From Aquanectria penicillioides (taxonomy: Eukaryota > Ascomycota > Sordariomycetes > Hypocreales > Nectriaceae): a DNA stretch of 64,000 nucleotides. The notes beneath the pieces are model-generated. The model did not search any database. It saw only the letters and a list, made by a program, of their open reading frames with translations, and was not told the DNA's origin. The stretch spans positions 2,294,001 through 2,358,000 of the forward strand of contig PYIU01000008.1 of the NCBI GenBank assembly GCA_003415625.1, in the 5' to 3' direction. Below are positions 22,018 through 33,382 of the stretch, piece after piece (the first letter of the stretch is position 1; each line of letters begins with the position of its first letter). A program made the translations under genes and the position numbers.

Positions 22018-24899
22018 TCACTCTGCTCCAATTTCGTTACCTTCAATCGTGGAGAAGGTGCCGTTGAAATCGAAGGGCTGATTTTCTGCATCGCCATCGT
22101 GGAGGAATGAGTCGAAGTCGAAATCGTTGAGCACATCGCCGGATTGCAGAGGGTTGGCCAATTCCATGCCCCCAAAGTCAACCTGTAGCCATCGTTAGGG
22201 AACCACTTTCATTATTTTAATTTGGGGTTTATACACATACCATGGCACCAAAGCTGTCCATGGACATGCCATTCGGGTTCGGGTCGCCATGTCCCTGCGG
22301 CGCAACAGGAGCGGCAGGAGGCGCAGTTGTAACGACAGCAGGGGCGGGAACAGGCGCACTGGCCGGGCCACTCGTGGGCTGACCATTCTGACCGGAATTA
22401 GCGTTCTGTCCGTTCTTGAAGTTCGTGTTGGCTGGCGTAATGGGCGTAGCTGGTGCAGGTGTATCTTGCTCGCCGGTATTGTCTCCAGCGGGGGTGGCTC
22501 CAGCGTTGAGGTTCTGATTAGACTTTTTCTGGGAGGCGGCACGCTTAGAAACTGGTTATTCTTAAATATCGAAAATAACACAAAACAATACTTACCTTAT
22601 CTGCAGCTTTTTTGTTGTCCTTCTTCTTAGGAGCAGCCTTGTTGGACTGGCTGGGCGTGGGTGGAGCCGCAGCAGCTTGCTGGGGCGAAGCAGTTGTACG
22701 ATTATTAGCGTTGCCAGTGGCAGCAGGGGCTGAAGGAGGTGGCATAGAACGTTGCTGGGGCGTTCCCTGAATCTGTGGACTTTGCTGCTGCTGCATGCCT
22801 TGGGGCATCATCTGACCGTTAGGTCCAGGTTGCCACTGTTGTGGATTGCCTTGAGCACCCTGGGGTTGCTGTCCCGGCTGTCCTGGCTGTCCCTGCTGAC
22901 CTTGCTGCTGCTGTTGAGCGGCTGCCTGTTGTCGGGCGGCCATCATCTGCTGGGGATTCATCTGTCCATTGAATGGCTGGCCGGGATGTGAGCTGGGTGG
23001 CCGCATGCCATTCATCTGTTGCTGGGCAGCCATATTGCCATCCATGCCTTTGAAGAAGTGAGGTGCCATATTGGGATCGACGTGGTTGCTCATGAAATTC
23101 ATGGCAGGATTAGGAGAACCACGGGATTGGCCACCCTCGGGAATAGGAGAGGGAACGCTTGAGGTGTTCATTTGCGGCGTGCCGCGCTTCATCTGCTCGG
23201 CAGGATTAGGGGATGCACCTGTTCGCATAGCCTGAGGGGATGTGTCAGGGAAAGGCTGTCCGTTAGGGCCGGGAGGACCGGCAGGACCGGCAGGACCACC
23301 AGGGCCGCCAGGAGCGCCGGGAGCGCCGCCGCCAATGGTGTCTTGCTCTTGGCGGGCCATCATGAGCCTCTTCTTGTTCTGTTGTTCAAGCAACATCAGT
23401 TGCATCTGGTAGTCTTGGAGTGCATGGTTACTGCTACCAGCTGCCTGAGGACCGTTGGGTCCTGGCCGGATGCCACCTGGTCCACCCATCTCTTGTGGAT
23501 TGTAAAACGCCGTGAGGGTACTACCGTCAGGTCCCTGAGCGAGCATCGGAGATCCTTGGCCCTGTGGACCCCCAGCATTGGGCATCTGTTTGCTCCCCAT
23601 TTGATTGCCGTGGTGCTGCTGCAGAGTCTGAGCATATGTTTGAATGGACTTCTGCTGAGCGGCGGGCGGGGCATTGGCAAAATTCTGAAACTGTTGAGCA
23701 TTCAAGTTGTTCGGATTAATACCGCTGGCTGCCAGCATCTGATGGGCAGCGGCTGTGTTACCAGGCATTTGCTGGCCCGGCATTTGTTGACCAGGACGGC
23801 CATTTGGCATCATAGCTCCAGGCTGATTAGGGTTGAAGGGAGCACCATCGATACGTTGTCGCTTAGAGGGCGAGGGAGCATTCTCGCCAGAGGCAGGGGA
23901 GGATGGTCTGTCCCGGTTGGCGTCCATGCCGGAAGGGTCTCGCTGCATCTGCCCTTGCTTTGCCATCATTTGCATCTGAGGACTAGAATGTGGGTTAAAT
24001 CCTGGATCCCGAATTGCACAAAACCTTATGCTATCAGAGAAGACGAGGCACTTACTTGTTCTGGTTGTTGGCCATAGCAGCGCGAGCGAGGTTCCCTTGC
24101 TTCATGTTCATGGCCATGCCACCGTTTTGCATGTTACGCATCATCTGGAATTGTTGGGCAGTCATGTCGGGTCGCATTTGTCGTAGGAGTTCCTGCTGCT
24201 GGTTCTGCTTCATGCGGGATTGTTGCTACACGCGTGTCAACACCTCATCACCGATGACTAGAAGTTGGAACACTTGAGGTGCCTGAGGAAAACCCGCAGA
24301 CCATCAATAGGGGTATGGGTGGCGCGATGGCCATTGAAAAAAAAATATAGAAGTAACGAGAGATGAAGAAAGCATACCTGGGTGTGGGCTACATATTGAT
24401 TGACGGTGCCATTGCCGCCCTTGACGCGTTGCGCGTTGGAAATGTCCCAGAACAGACAGAACCATTCATAGAGGAAGGAGGTGTCGGAGGCTGGCATGGG
24501 TAGTTTAGGTGGAGGGAGATCGTCGGGCAGCTTAGAATCGATGTCGTCTTTATTATCCGTGTCCATAGGATCATCACCAACGCCGTTGATGACATTGCCG
24601 TTTTCATCGCGACGGCGGTTCGCGCCCTCCTTGAGGACGTTGACCTGTTGATCGCTGGTGAGAAGCGAGCGAGCGCAGTCGTACATGCCATATCGGATGA
24701 AGTACTCGTAAATATACGTGTTGAGAACACCGCGCTGACTATCGTTAATCTGTTGCTGTCGGGCAGCGGCAGCAGCAGCGGCGGCAGCAGCAGCCTGAGG
24801 GTTGACGGCGCCATTATTCATCATGGGCATAGGAGCGCCGCCGACAGGGCCACCCATAGGGTTCATGGCGGCCATGTTGACGTTTGGATTCATGGCCAT
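22018..24899 (-). CDS. LisH-domain transcriptional regulator, SomA/Flo8 type
   Basis: Homologue of Aspergillus SomA, Magnaporthe Som1 and yeast Flo8, nuclear co-regulators of adhesion, conidiation and virulence downstream of cAMP-PKA. Exons (minus order): 24378-24899, 24056-24225, 22596-23982, 22241-22543, 22018-22182; all phases fit and give about 848 residues. The N-terminus has a polyalanine run, then the LisH/LUFS region (about residues 54-85, VLNTYIYEYFIRYGMYDCAR) and FLYEWFCLFWDI. The middle is a very long Gln/Pro/Gly/Met-rich low-complexity region with a KRQRIDG nuclear-localisation-like motif. The last exon encodes a distinct conserved acidic tail, VDFGGMELANPL through DFDFDSFLHDGD. 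A basic AAPKKKDNKKAADK stretch precedes it. A 2.7 kb spacer upstream fits a heavily regulated gene. Confidence 0.9.
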
Positions 24900-27653
24900 G
24901 GTGCGATGAAGAGGAGAGAGGATGAATGCGAATAAACCGAAGAGTCTGCAGGGTTAGCCACCAGGACGTGCCACCACGCGGAGCGCTGACGCTGGACAGC
25001 CGACCGACGTGGGCGTGACGGGCGGCGATCCCAGGAGGCGGGGGACGCGATCCAAAGCGCGCGGGAGGCGGCGAGGAGGAGGAGGGAATTGGAACGCTGT
25101 CGATAGAGGAGGTCGGATAGGGAAGCCGCGAGGAAAGAGAGCAACGGCGACTTCGATGGTGATGGTGCAGATGAGGGAAGGGTGATGGGCGACAAGGCGG
25201 ATGGTGTCGCGATGATGGTGTGGTTGGTTGGTTTTTGGTGGAGGTGGGCGCTGGCCGCCTGGGATGGGATGGAGACGACCGACCGATGGGACGGGAAAAA
25301 GAGAGAGAAGCGAGAGAGATGGTCAGGCAGGTAGAACGGGGGGTGTGCGCTTTCCAGGTTTTTTTCCCCCTTCGCTGTATCGGGGGACAAGCACAGAGAC
25401 CAGGGAGCCAGGTAAATGAATTTGGGGGTAACCGTTTACCTTTGGTACCTGAGGTACCTATGGGCACAGAAAGGCCTAGGTATAGGTACCTATGGGTTTG
25501 GTTTAAACTGCATGTGGCATAGGTACCTGGAACTGAGGAGTGGAAAGCACCTTGTGGTGGCTCGCGGCGTTCAACACTCGGTATCTATGTCAAAGCTGAC
25601 AACCAAAGCAAGGTTCCGTGAAAGTCGGGAAGGAGGAAAACAGTGGAAAGAATACGGGAGATTGAGTAAAGAAAACATAAGATAGAGAGGGGAAGGAAGA
25701 GTGAATGGATTGGAGACAGAGAGGTTGTGTGAGGGGAGAGGGGCAGAACGTGGTTCGTTGTTTGGCGGTGGAGGGCTTCTCATCCCGTTTGACGGGATGA
25801 GATGAGATAGTCACTCGCGCTTCAGACGCCATCACTACCAGTACTCTTGCAGTTGCATGTGCTTGGACAAACAGTCCCACGCGCACTGTTTTTGTTTTAT
25901 TTTATACTTGGTTATTTATTATTTTTGTTGTCAGCCTGTCCAAATTGGGTGGCCTATTTGGAGGATGGACTGTCTAAGAAAAGAAAGGAAAAGGAAGCAA
26001 AGAAACGAGAGCAAAAGAAACGAGATTGATTGAAGACCAACGAAACCAGTTGGCCTTTGCCAGATCCTGCCCAGTTGCATCCTCTCCCAACATGTCAATG
26101 AGTTGGTTGATCAGGACTACAACACCTGCACATACTGTTACATGAAATTCAAGGGGCACGAGCCATGTAAACATGCTTCTAACGGGGAATTGATGAGAAG
26201 GTGGTGTGCATGCAGTGGAATCTTGGAAGGCAGGAACATCATTGAGAAAAAGGTCTTTCGCAAATCTGGTTTGACAACTTCCAAAGAATCGTAGTAGACG
26301 AGACACGATTATTTCGCGCAACTGACGATTTTTTTGCTGAATTGTTGGGTCTGGACTAATTTACATGGGCTGTCACAGCTAACATTTCTGCTACCTGTGG
26401 CCATCTGCTCCTACTGTTACCTATTTATCCATAATCTTAAGGGTGGCACATGCCATATCGCATGCGTCGCTGCGGATGCTTAGTGGGAGGAAGGAAGGAA
26501 GGAGGCTGGAAACTTCGTGGTGGCCGGGCTGTGGGTGACACTCCGGCGTGGCGAGAGCTCCAGGCCCCATAACATAAAGCTGTCAAGAGAGGTAGGCAGT
26601 GGATCAGCGCCCTCAAGCTTGGGGTCTGGTTCCAAGTCTGGGGATTTTTCAGGTCATCGATACCAGGCCAACATTCAATGCACTAGCTTATAACGGATGA
26701 TGGTGCTGAGGCCCCTGCATTCCTTCAGTGGATTGTACCTAAGAACAGGGCCTTCATCCATACGTAAATTTCAAACCAACCGTGCGTATACTTGAGACCG
26801 TAACACGCATCGCGTGGGCACCTGAGGCACAAGCCTGCCATCCCTGTTGCCTCAGGCAAGGATATCGTGGTCATTCTGGTCTGAGTGCCCACCTCGCCTC
26901 CATCACCATACTCGTTCTCAAGACTCTTACAGGCTCCGCGGGAGTCTACGGGAGTCCATGACCTCTCACGGACCACTTGAGACACTCTCATCACCAGTTT
27001 TTGTTGCCCTCTTCGCCTTTCTTGTTGGCTATTGAACAGGTCCCTGCCCCTTTGCGAAGCAATTTTGCCAACACCTTTGTGGAGAAGAGAGATTTCGCCA
27101 GGCCACTTTTTTTTGGTCCTGGGTCCATTCACGATGATGCCACTTTTGAACCACCAATATACGGCATAGTAGACTTTGTTATGGTCCAGCAAGGTTCCCC
27201 AGATCATACTAGATTGAATTAGTGATTTAGCCGATTTAGAATTTCATTTGTAAGGCAAACGTAGATTCGGTAGCTACTGGCTTTGGTAGTAGATGGATTG
27301 TCTCTATTATTTATTTATTCACTCGTCTGTGTTAGTCAGGTCCTTGGCCCACTGTCTATTTACCTGAAACATCATATGTTGAGTTTTTCATGGTTTCACT
27401 TAACTCCCATGGCAACACCCTCTGTTGGCTGTTGGGATTTCTTCTCTTGAGATGAGATCAATCGTTCCTGACCAAGATGTCTGGGGCCCAAGCTTGGTCA
27501 ATCATTGCTGCCGTTACGTCGGTTCTGAGCGATATGTAGACTCAAGATCTGTGGTCCAGCCGGTTGGCCGTCGTTCCAACCCCTAGAGACCAACCTCGTT
27601 GTGACTAAATGCCAATTGCTATTCTTCTCTTTGAAGCCGTCGCATGGCGGGCT
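24900..27653. other. Long spacer upstream of the SomA-like gene
   Basis: About 2.75 kb. The left part should be the promoter and 5' UTR of the SomA-like gene, purine-rich on the plus strand. TAGGTA/TACCTA palindromes lie at 25437-25533. The remainder up to BET3 holds no reading frame I can support. Confidence 0.55.
25437..25533. repeat. TAGGTACC-type palindromic repeats
   Basis: Several copies of GGTACC/AGGTACCT spaced by 10-30 nt in the upstream region of the SomA-like gene; same family as at 7482 and 48922. Confidence 0.6.
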
Positions 27654-28402
27654 TCAGTCGTCCTCTGGGGGTAACTCATCGTCGATGTACCGTATCAGTG
27701 AGATTCTCATTTCCGTGCTTTCGTTGCCTCGAAGAACATCGCTGATAAAATGCGCCTCCACCTGCATCTGCACCATTTCGAGGGCTCCTCGAAGCACGCC
27801 ACAGAGGATGTTAGAGTACCACAATTGGTCTTGAGCTCTGCCATCATCGGGCAGTTCGACAAAGTCGGCCAATGGGTTTTCTTCAAAAACAAGGGAAAAT
27901 TGATTGTTGTCACTTGTCCAATTGGTGACCTGTGGTGTAATATTGAGGAAGATCTTGAATCCAACCTGCTACTGTTAGTGGGATAATCATGAAATGATAG
28001 ACACATATAACAAGTACTTACACGCGCAATCATCTCAGCTGTTTCACGGAAGTTGGCGCATCTCTTCATGGTGTTGGATTTGGCAAGGTAATCCTCGATA
28101 AGTCGAAGCCCAATGTTGTATCCCATCTTATCTAGCTGTTTGTTCACCTCGACATAGTCGCTTTCGTAGTCTTTGCAAAGTTGAGCAACTATTGTACCGT
28201 AGGTTAAAGTAACCAGTTCGGCATTGACTTTATCAATTCGGGTTCTGTGGTTGGTTGTTAGAGTCACTTCATAAAGGTCGCGTAATCGTGTCGAATCATA
28301 CTTCCAGATCCTGAGCTTGAGTTAGAATAATATATCAATGGGATCATATGGTTGACCATGAACATACTCTTCGCCAACACGGGATGCTTTGCTGGCTGAC
28401 AT
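27654..28402 (-). CDS. BET3: TRAPP complex subunit Bet3 (TRAPPC3)
   Basis: Core subunit of the TRAPP vesicle-tethering and Rab-GEF complex in ER-Golgi traffic. The 192-residue protein needs four coding exons: 28368-28402, a 9-nt microexon 28302-28310 (encoding the residues around IWK), 28022-28244 and 27654-27965. Spliced, the start reads MSASKASRVGEEIWKTRIDK, as in the family. Other hallmarks are DKMGYNIGLRLIEDYLAKSN, RCANFRETAEMIARVGFKIF (Cys77 matches the acylated Cys of mammalian TRAPPC3), PLADFVELPDDGR and LWYSNILCGVLRGALEMVQM. Introns of 57, 57 and 56 nt have GTATGT, GTATGA and GTAAGT donors. Skipping the microexon keeps frame but deletes three conserved residues. Divergent from the U5 40K gene across 463 nt. 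Confidence 0.95.
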
Positions 28403-28865
28403 GGTGGTGCAGGTTGAAGACGGTGACACAGTAGGACTGATCTCGGGTGGGGGGCAAGTTGGAATTCGTGAGGGTTAGGTGAAGCCGTGATGGAGAGTAT
28501 TCCGTCTACTCCTCAAGTGAGGCGATAAGGATACTTCTAAATGAATAGGCGCTGGTTTGGTTGTATCACAGCTGATCTTGGCGATGCAGTGATGCTCGGA
28601 GCTAGGTAGTTGGCCGGAAACTCCAACGTCACTTTGTAGTGGTTGGCGTAAGGAGGTGCCACACCACCGATGCAGGAACAACTCTCGGCCCGGGCACCAA
28701 TCAGACCGTCCCTGCTTTTGCATTCATGAAAGTTCACAACGACATCCTCAATCCCTTGGCATCGTCGCGCTTGTCAACGGCACCCGGCGATTTGTGACGA
28801 GGGCATTTGGGATTCCCTGTTTCTGTTTCAGTCCTGAGCGCGTCCGCCGACTTCTTAAACTCAAA
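28403..28865. other. Divergent promoter BET3 / U5 40K
   Basis: A 463-nt shared upstream region of two housekeeping genes. No TATA box is obvious; no reading frame of interest. Confidence 0.5.
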
Positions 28866-30091
28866 ATGTCGGCCGAGAAGCGTCCCGCCGACGATGACCC
28901 GGGCATGGCCCAATCCCTAGTCAAACGCCAGAATGTCAGCTCTTCCACTGGTGCGCTCGCACGCCTGAATGCATCGAGCAATGCGTTAGTTCAGAGTGTA
29001 TGTGTTTCTTCATTATTCAATCCCTCGCAGCTCACAGTTTCTAGGCCCCCGAACGAGCGCGTTGCAAGCTCCTGTCATGGAGCTTTCAGGACACTCTGGT
29101 GAGATTTTCACGGCCAAGTTTGACCCTACTGGTAATCTGATCGCCTCTGGGTCGATGGATAGATCTCTGAGTATGTTTCTATGCTCTGTGTCATTATGTG
29201 GAAACCTGTGGTTAACATCATATAGTGCTCTGGAGAACCTATGGCGACTGTGAGAACTACGGTGTTTTGAATGGGCATCGCGGTGCTATCCTTGACCTCC
29301 AGTGGTCGCGCGACTCAGAAATTTTGTATTCGGCATCGGCCGATACCCATCTTGCGAGTTGGGACTTAACATCAGGGACTCGTATTCGTCGATATGTTGG
29401 ACACGAGGAGATCATCAACACCATGGACATAAGCAGGCGGGGCGAAGAACTGCTCATCAGTGGAAGCGATGACTCGACGATTGGCATATGGGATCCTCGG
29501 TCAAAGAATGCGGCCGACTATATCCAGACCGAATTTCCCATCACTTCTGTCGCGATTGCGGAGGCCGGTAACGAGGTATATTCTGGTGGCATTGACAATG
29601 ATATCCGAGTTTGGGATTTGAGAAAGAAAGCTGTTGTTTATTCTATGCTGGGACACACCGATACAATCATGTCTCTGAAAGTATCTTCAGACTCTCAGTC
29701 GCTCGTATCGTATGCTATGGACGCGACGGTTCGGACATGGGATATTCGACCCTTTGCGCCGACCGAGCGACATATCCGAACCTTTGACGGCGCGACTATG
29801 GGTCTGGAGAAAAACCTAATGGGGGCCAGCTGGGACTCGGAGGGCAAGAAGATTGCTGCCGCTTCGGGAGACGGTACAGTGATGGTGTGGTCCAGCGAGA
29901 CAGGCAAGCTCAGCTACAAGCTCCCTGGACATAAAGGCGCCGTTAACTGTGCCGAGTTTGCTCCCGGCAAGGAGCCAATCCGTACGTGCCAACCCTTCGA
30001 CTGACAAGCTTTGTGTGATTCAACACAGCTAACAAATTTAGTTCTGTCGGCATCTTCTGATCGAACGATGCTCCTAGGCGAGCTGAAATGA
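28866..30091 (+). CDS. U5 snRNP 40 kDa WD-repeat protein (Cwf17/Spf38 homologue)
   Basis: Spliceosomal WD40 propeller, homologue of human SNRNP40 and fission-yeast Cwf17, a partner of Prp8 in U5 snRNP. Exons: 28866-28995, 29045-29170, 29226-29981, 30042-30091, giving 353 residues. After a disordered start come seven WD repeats from MELSGHSGEIFTAKFDPTGN through SASSDRTMLLGELK; typical units are LWRTYGDCENYG, GHEEIINTMDISRRGEELLISGSDD and RVWDLRKKAVVYSMLGHTD. RTFDGATMGLEKNLMGASWD is also typical of this subfamily. The first splice is ambiguous: donor GTGTAT with acceptor 29044 gives QSPRTSALQAP, while donor GTATGT with an earlier acceptor gives a slightly longer QSFLGPRTSALQAP. I prefer the first on family resemblance. 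Confidence 0.93.
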
Positions 30092-32111
30092 ACACAACTA
30101 AGGAGGACTTCAGACGAGAATCGCAATACGATCGATACCTGCCTACGACCTGGACGAATTCAGATCTTGAATTGGAGAAGAGCCGATACCATGGAAGTTG
30201 ATGGCTAGGCATTCATGGCAGCTCCACTGGATTTTTGGTGATACTCTATGGAGAGTATGTGAGTACATGACTCTTCTTGGGTCGTGCAACTGGATGCTGC
30301 TATTACGATAAATGTTTACTTGGTTGGGGTGCTCGTACGAGTGATAATGATGCGATGGAGCACGGTTAGAATTGATACTAGGAGGGCAACGTATTCAGCT
30401 ATGGTCTGACTTCTCCAGGTTGTGCTTTCTGGCCTGGAAGGAATCTGGGGAAGCAAGAAATGGGACTGCCGCAGAAGCGTCTTGGTGTATGTGGCTTGGA
30501 ACTGCAATATTTTGGGGAGACGCTAACAAGTGTCCCAGCTCTACGTCGGGAGAGGCGGGCACCATGGCCTAGGTACCTCGGGCCTATCTGCAGAGGTGAG
30601 CGGACGTTGAAGGAATCCATCCTACAGTCTAAGATGGTGCAACAGGAGGCGCCATGTACCAGCAAGCTCCTCGAGAAAACTAGAAGCAACTTGAAAAGCA
30701 AAAAAAAACCTTTCTTTCAATAAAAGAGAAAAACAACCACTTCCTCCCAATGTTGAATGGCAAACTCCTCATCTCGTCTTTTATTGCTGGGGATGTGTTG
30801 ACTTGACTAACGAACAGGGAAGGCGTTTCAGGTGTTCAGTCATGACGATGTACGGTTGGCCAATTTTTGCGACTGTCCAGTAGGTATGTATTTGTACCTG
30901 CCCCACTGACCAAGCCGAGACACGAACACAGATGTGCTCCAATGCTCACTTAACGAGCGTAGCGCCACAGGCCTCGGTATTTGGTGTTCATGGATGCGTG
31001 GGTCCCTGGGTGGGCGGCGGCGCTGCCAGACGACAGGACCGACTAGCTTCCTGGGGAGAGCGTCCATTGACTTGAGCCGTAATTCCAGCCGGGGGGCACA
31101 GGAAGTCATATTCGCAACATGCCGCTTTTGGTACTCCTGGAATACATAGCTGGGGCCCACACCCGCGTTTGCGCCACACTTCGTGTCCAACAAGTAGCTT
31201 GCATGGAACGGATGGTGCGTCTCAGACCATCTCGAAACGTCAACCTCGCCCCTCAATGCTCCAAACCGTTGCTGGCGATGAAACCATCGAATCCTGGCCA
31301 GCCGCACTGACAGTTGTGTGGTTGGCCCCCTGGTTTTATTTCTTTCTTTCCGCTCTGATGTGGGCTGCGAGAGGCGAGTCAATTCGTAAGAATGCCTGGC
31401 TGCTTTTGCAACACGCCCGCTGTAACAGCATGGGCACACCATGGCCCATCCCCTCCCTCTACGTCGCCCCTGGTTTTGTGGGAATGAGTGGCTCGTTGGC
31501 CACCAAGATTTGCGACATTGTCTATGTTTTCCGTCGACACTGGCGTTGGTACAATATACCATCTCTTTGATCCCCATCCCCTCTGCTTCTCCCTATTTCC
31601 CTCTTTTCGGTTCCTCTGGAGCATCGTGGCCCAAGGGTCTCAGTTCAAGGAGCCATATCCATTTCACTTCCAAGTCCGCTTCTGCTCCTGCTTCCGTGCT
31701 GCATCATGTCCTCCTACTAATCTTCCTTGATGCCAGTATCAGCGCTCTTTTCTTGGATTCACTTCTCCGACCTCGTCACTCCCTTTATCTTGTTCTTGCG
31801 CATTCACTCCCTTCTCTTACCAACGTCCTATTTCTACCAACACATCTCGCTTTTCCTCGTCTGACACGACTGTTTTATACTTGACTATACCACAACCAAT
31901 TTATGCGCCTGCGACCGAACCCGAGACGCAACCCCCCGTCCAAGTCGATTCATTTATTCCCCGAAAACACTGCGATTTGGAAGACCAAAGCTTGAAATAT
32001 TTGCGCCATCATCCGACCAGTTTACTGACCTTTGAACCTGGGACCCAGACACGATTTCTTACCTATCCAATATCTCGCCAATACATATAAACCATTCGTA
32101 GATAGGAGAGA
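30092..32111. other. Intergenic region
   Basis: About 2 kb with no supportable gene. Long minus-strand ORFs here have random-like Arg/Ser/Trp-rich translations. CT-rich sequence near 31560-31880 is probably promoter and leader of the next gene. Confidence 0.5.
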
Positions 32112-33382
32112 ATGAATGAAGATCCCTCGACTATGGAGCGGCTTAGAGCCGATCTCATTAGACGAGCTCGCATCGAACGACATGGAGAGCTAGATGCTCA
32201 ACAGACACCGGCCTATCCCTCAGCAAGAAGACGGCCGTTTCTACGGTTATTTCGGCGAGGCCAACCTCCAGCTCCTTCACGTCATGCCTACCAGATTGAT
32301 ATCGAGAGCCCCAAGTCCCAGAAGACAATGAGGGATCTTCTGAACCTAGAAGAGGCTTCCAGTTCCCCAACTTTGCCCGACCATGGACTGCCAGATCAAA
32401 TGAACCCCGATCCCAGGGAGGAACTCGCCTCGAAATGCGAGAAGCTAACAGACCCGTGACCGCACCCTCCTCGGTCGTAACATCCACGCTCTACCCTCCC
32501 TTCGGCCGCAATGTATTCAATGATAGCACAGAATCGCAATTGACTGAAGGCATCAGTTTACAAAGACAGCGGTGTAGCTTGAGTGGCGGCCCCCGACTGC
32601 CCAGCCGGCATCAATGTTCCCGCCACCCAAAGCGCTTTCTCTTCTGCTTCCCATGGGTACGATCTAGGAAAGTTCGAAAGCAGATTCTCAACTGTTTCGT
32701 ATCAGGCTTAATCTTAATCATGCTTGTTGCTGTCTGTATGTTCTCTATTTGATCCGTTAAGTTCCAAGAACGATGTACTGATATTCACCGGTAGACCTTG
32801 GACTCTCAATAACAAACAAAGTTCAGAACAGCGGCATGACGATAATGTTGGTTCTTATTATTCTCTTCGCCACCATCTTCTTCTTCCATGGCATCATTCG
32901 CCTCTGCGTAATACTTGTGCGAGGAAGTCGTGAGACAGCAGCGAGAGCACGCCTTTCGCAAACATATGGCCATCGTGGATATGCGGTACCGCCTCACCCA
33001 ATCCCTGTTGTTCTCACACGGGATGAAGAAGCTGTGGGCGTAGAAAGTGAGGCATCCAAATCCAAACCACCAGCCTATGGACTTTGGAGGGAGAGTGTTG
33101 TAAGTGCCAGATATTTGCCCCTCCATTCTCTTTCAACCCTGTGTGAACTCACAATGGTTGTAGCGGGTTGACCCTAACCGCCTATTCTGGCAACGTAATG
33201 AGGCGTTGGACCCTGTCCAAGCACGATCGCCTCCCAGGTTGGGACCACGACCACCCTCCTATGCCTCAGATGACGGCGTGTCGTATGTGGTAGAGGCAAC
33301 ACCTAGATCGACTGTTCTGATGGCTGGGACTCTGCCGATACACCCTTCAGAAGTTGGAGTGGCTCAGTTGCCGAGATTATGA
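32112..33382 (+). CDS. Small two-TM membrane protein, unknown function
   Basis: Not assigned to a named family. A basic N-terminus (ERLRADLIRRARIERHG, then RRRPFLRLFRRGQ) leads to a polar region, two adjacent membrane segments (NCFVSGLILIMLVAVYLGLS and GMTIMLVLIILFATIFFFHG), and a C-terminal cytoplasmic part with PPAYGLWRESVRVDPNRLFWQRNE and PPSYASDDGVSYVV. Secure introns: 32736-32794 and 33100-33163. The PPAY and PPSY motifs would suit binding by WW domains of a Rsp5-type ubiquitin ligase (inference). Between 32362 and 32450 the frame shifts by -1. Candidates are a missing C at CCCCG (32405-32408), a missing A near 32433, a weak intron 32362-32420, or a true start at 32435. The N-terminal third is therefore uncertain. 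Confidence 0.65.

Noticed and set aside
23172..24077. 301-codon plus-strand frame
   Set aside because: Antisense shadow of the Gln/Pro/Gly-rich exon of the SomA-like gene.
26725..27207. 160-codon minus-strand frame in the spacer before BET3
   Set aside because: No family-like sequence and no supporting splice or composition signal.
28996..29044. Longer first splice of the U5 40K gene (donor GTATGT, earlier acceptor) adding residues FLG
   Set aside because: Possible, but the shorter form matches the family better; left as an alternative in the annotation.
30840..31577. 245-codon minus-strand open frame
   Set aside because: Random-like Arg/Ser/Trp-rich translation, no domain, no splice pattern, no codon bias like the neighbours.
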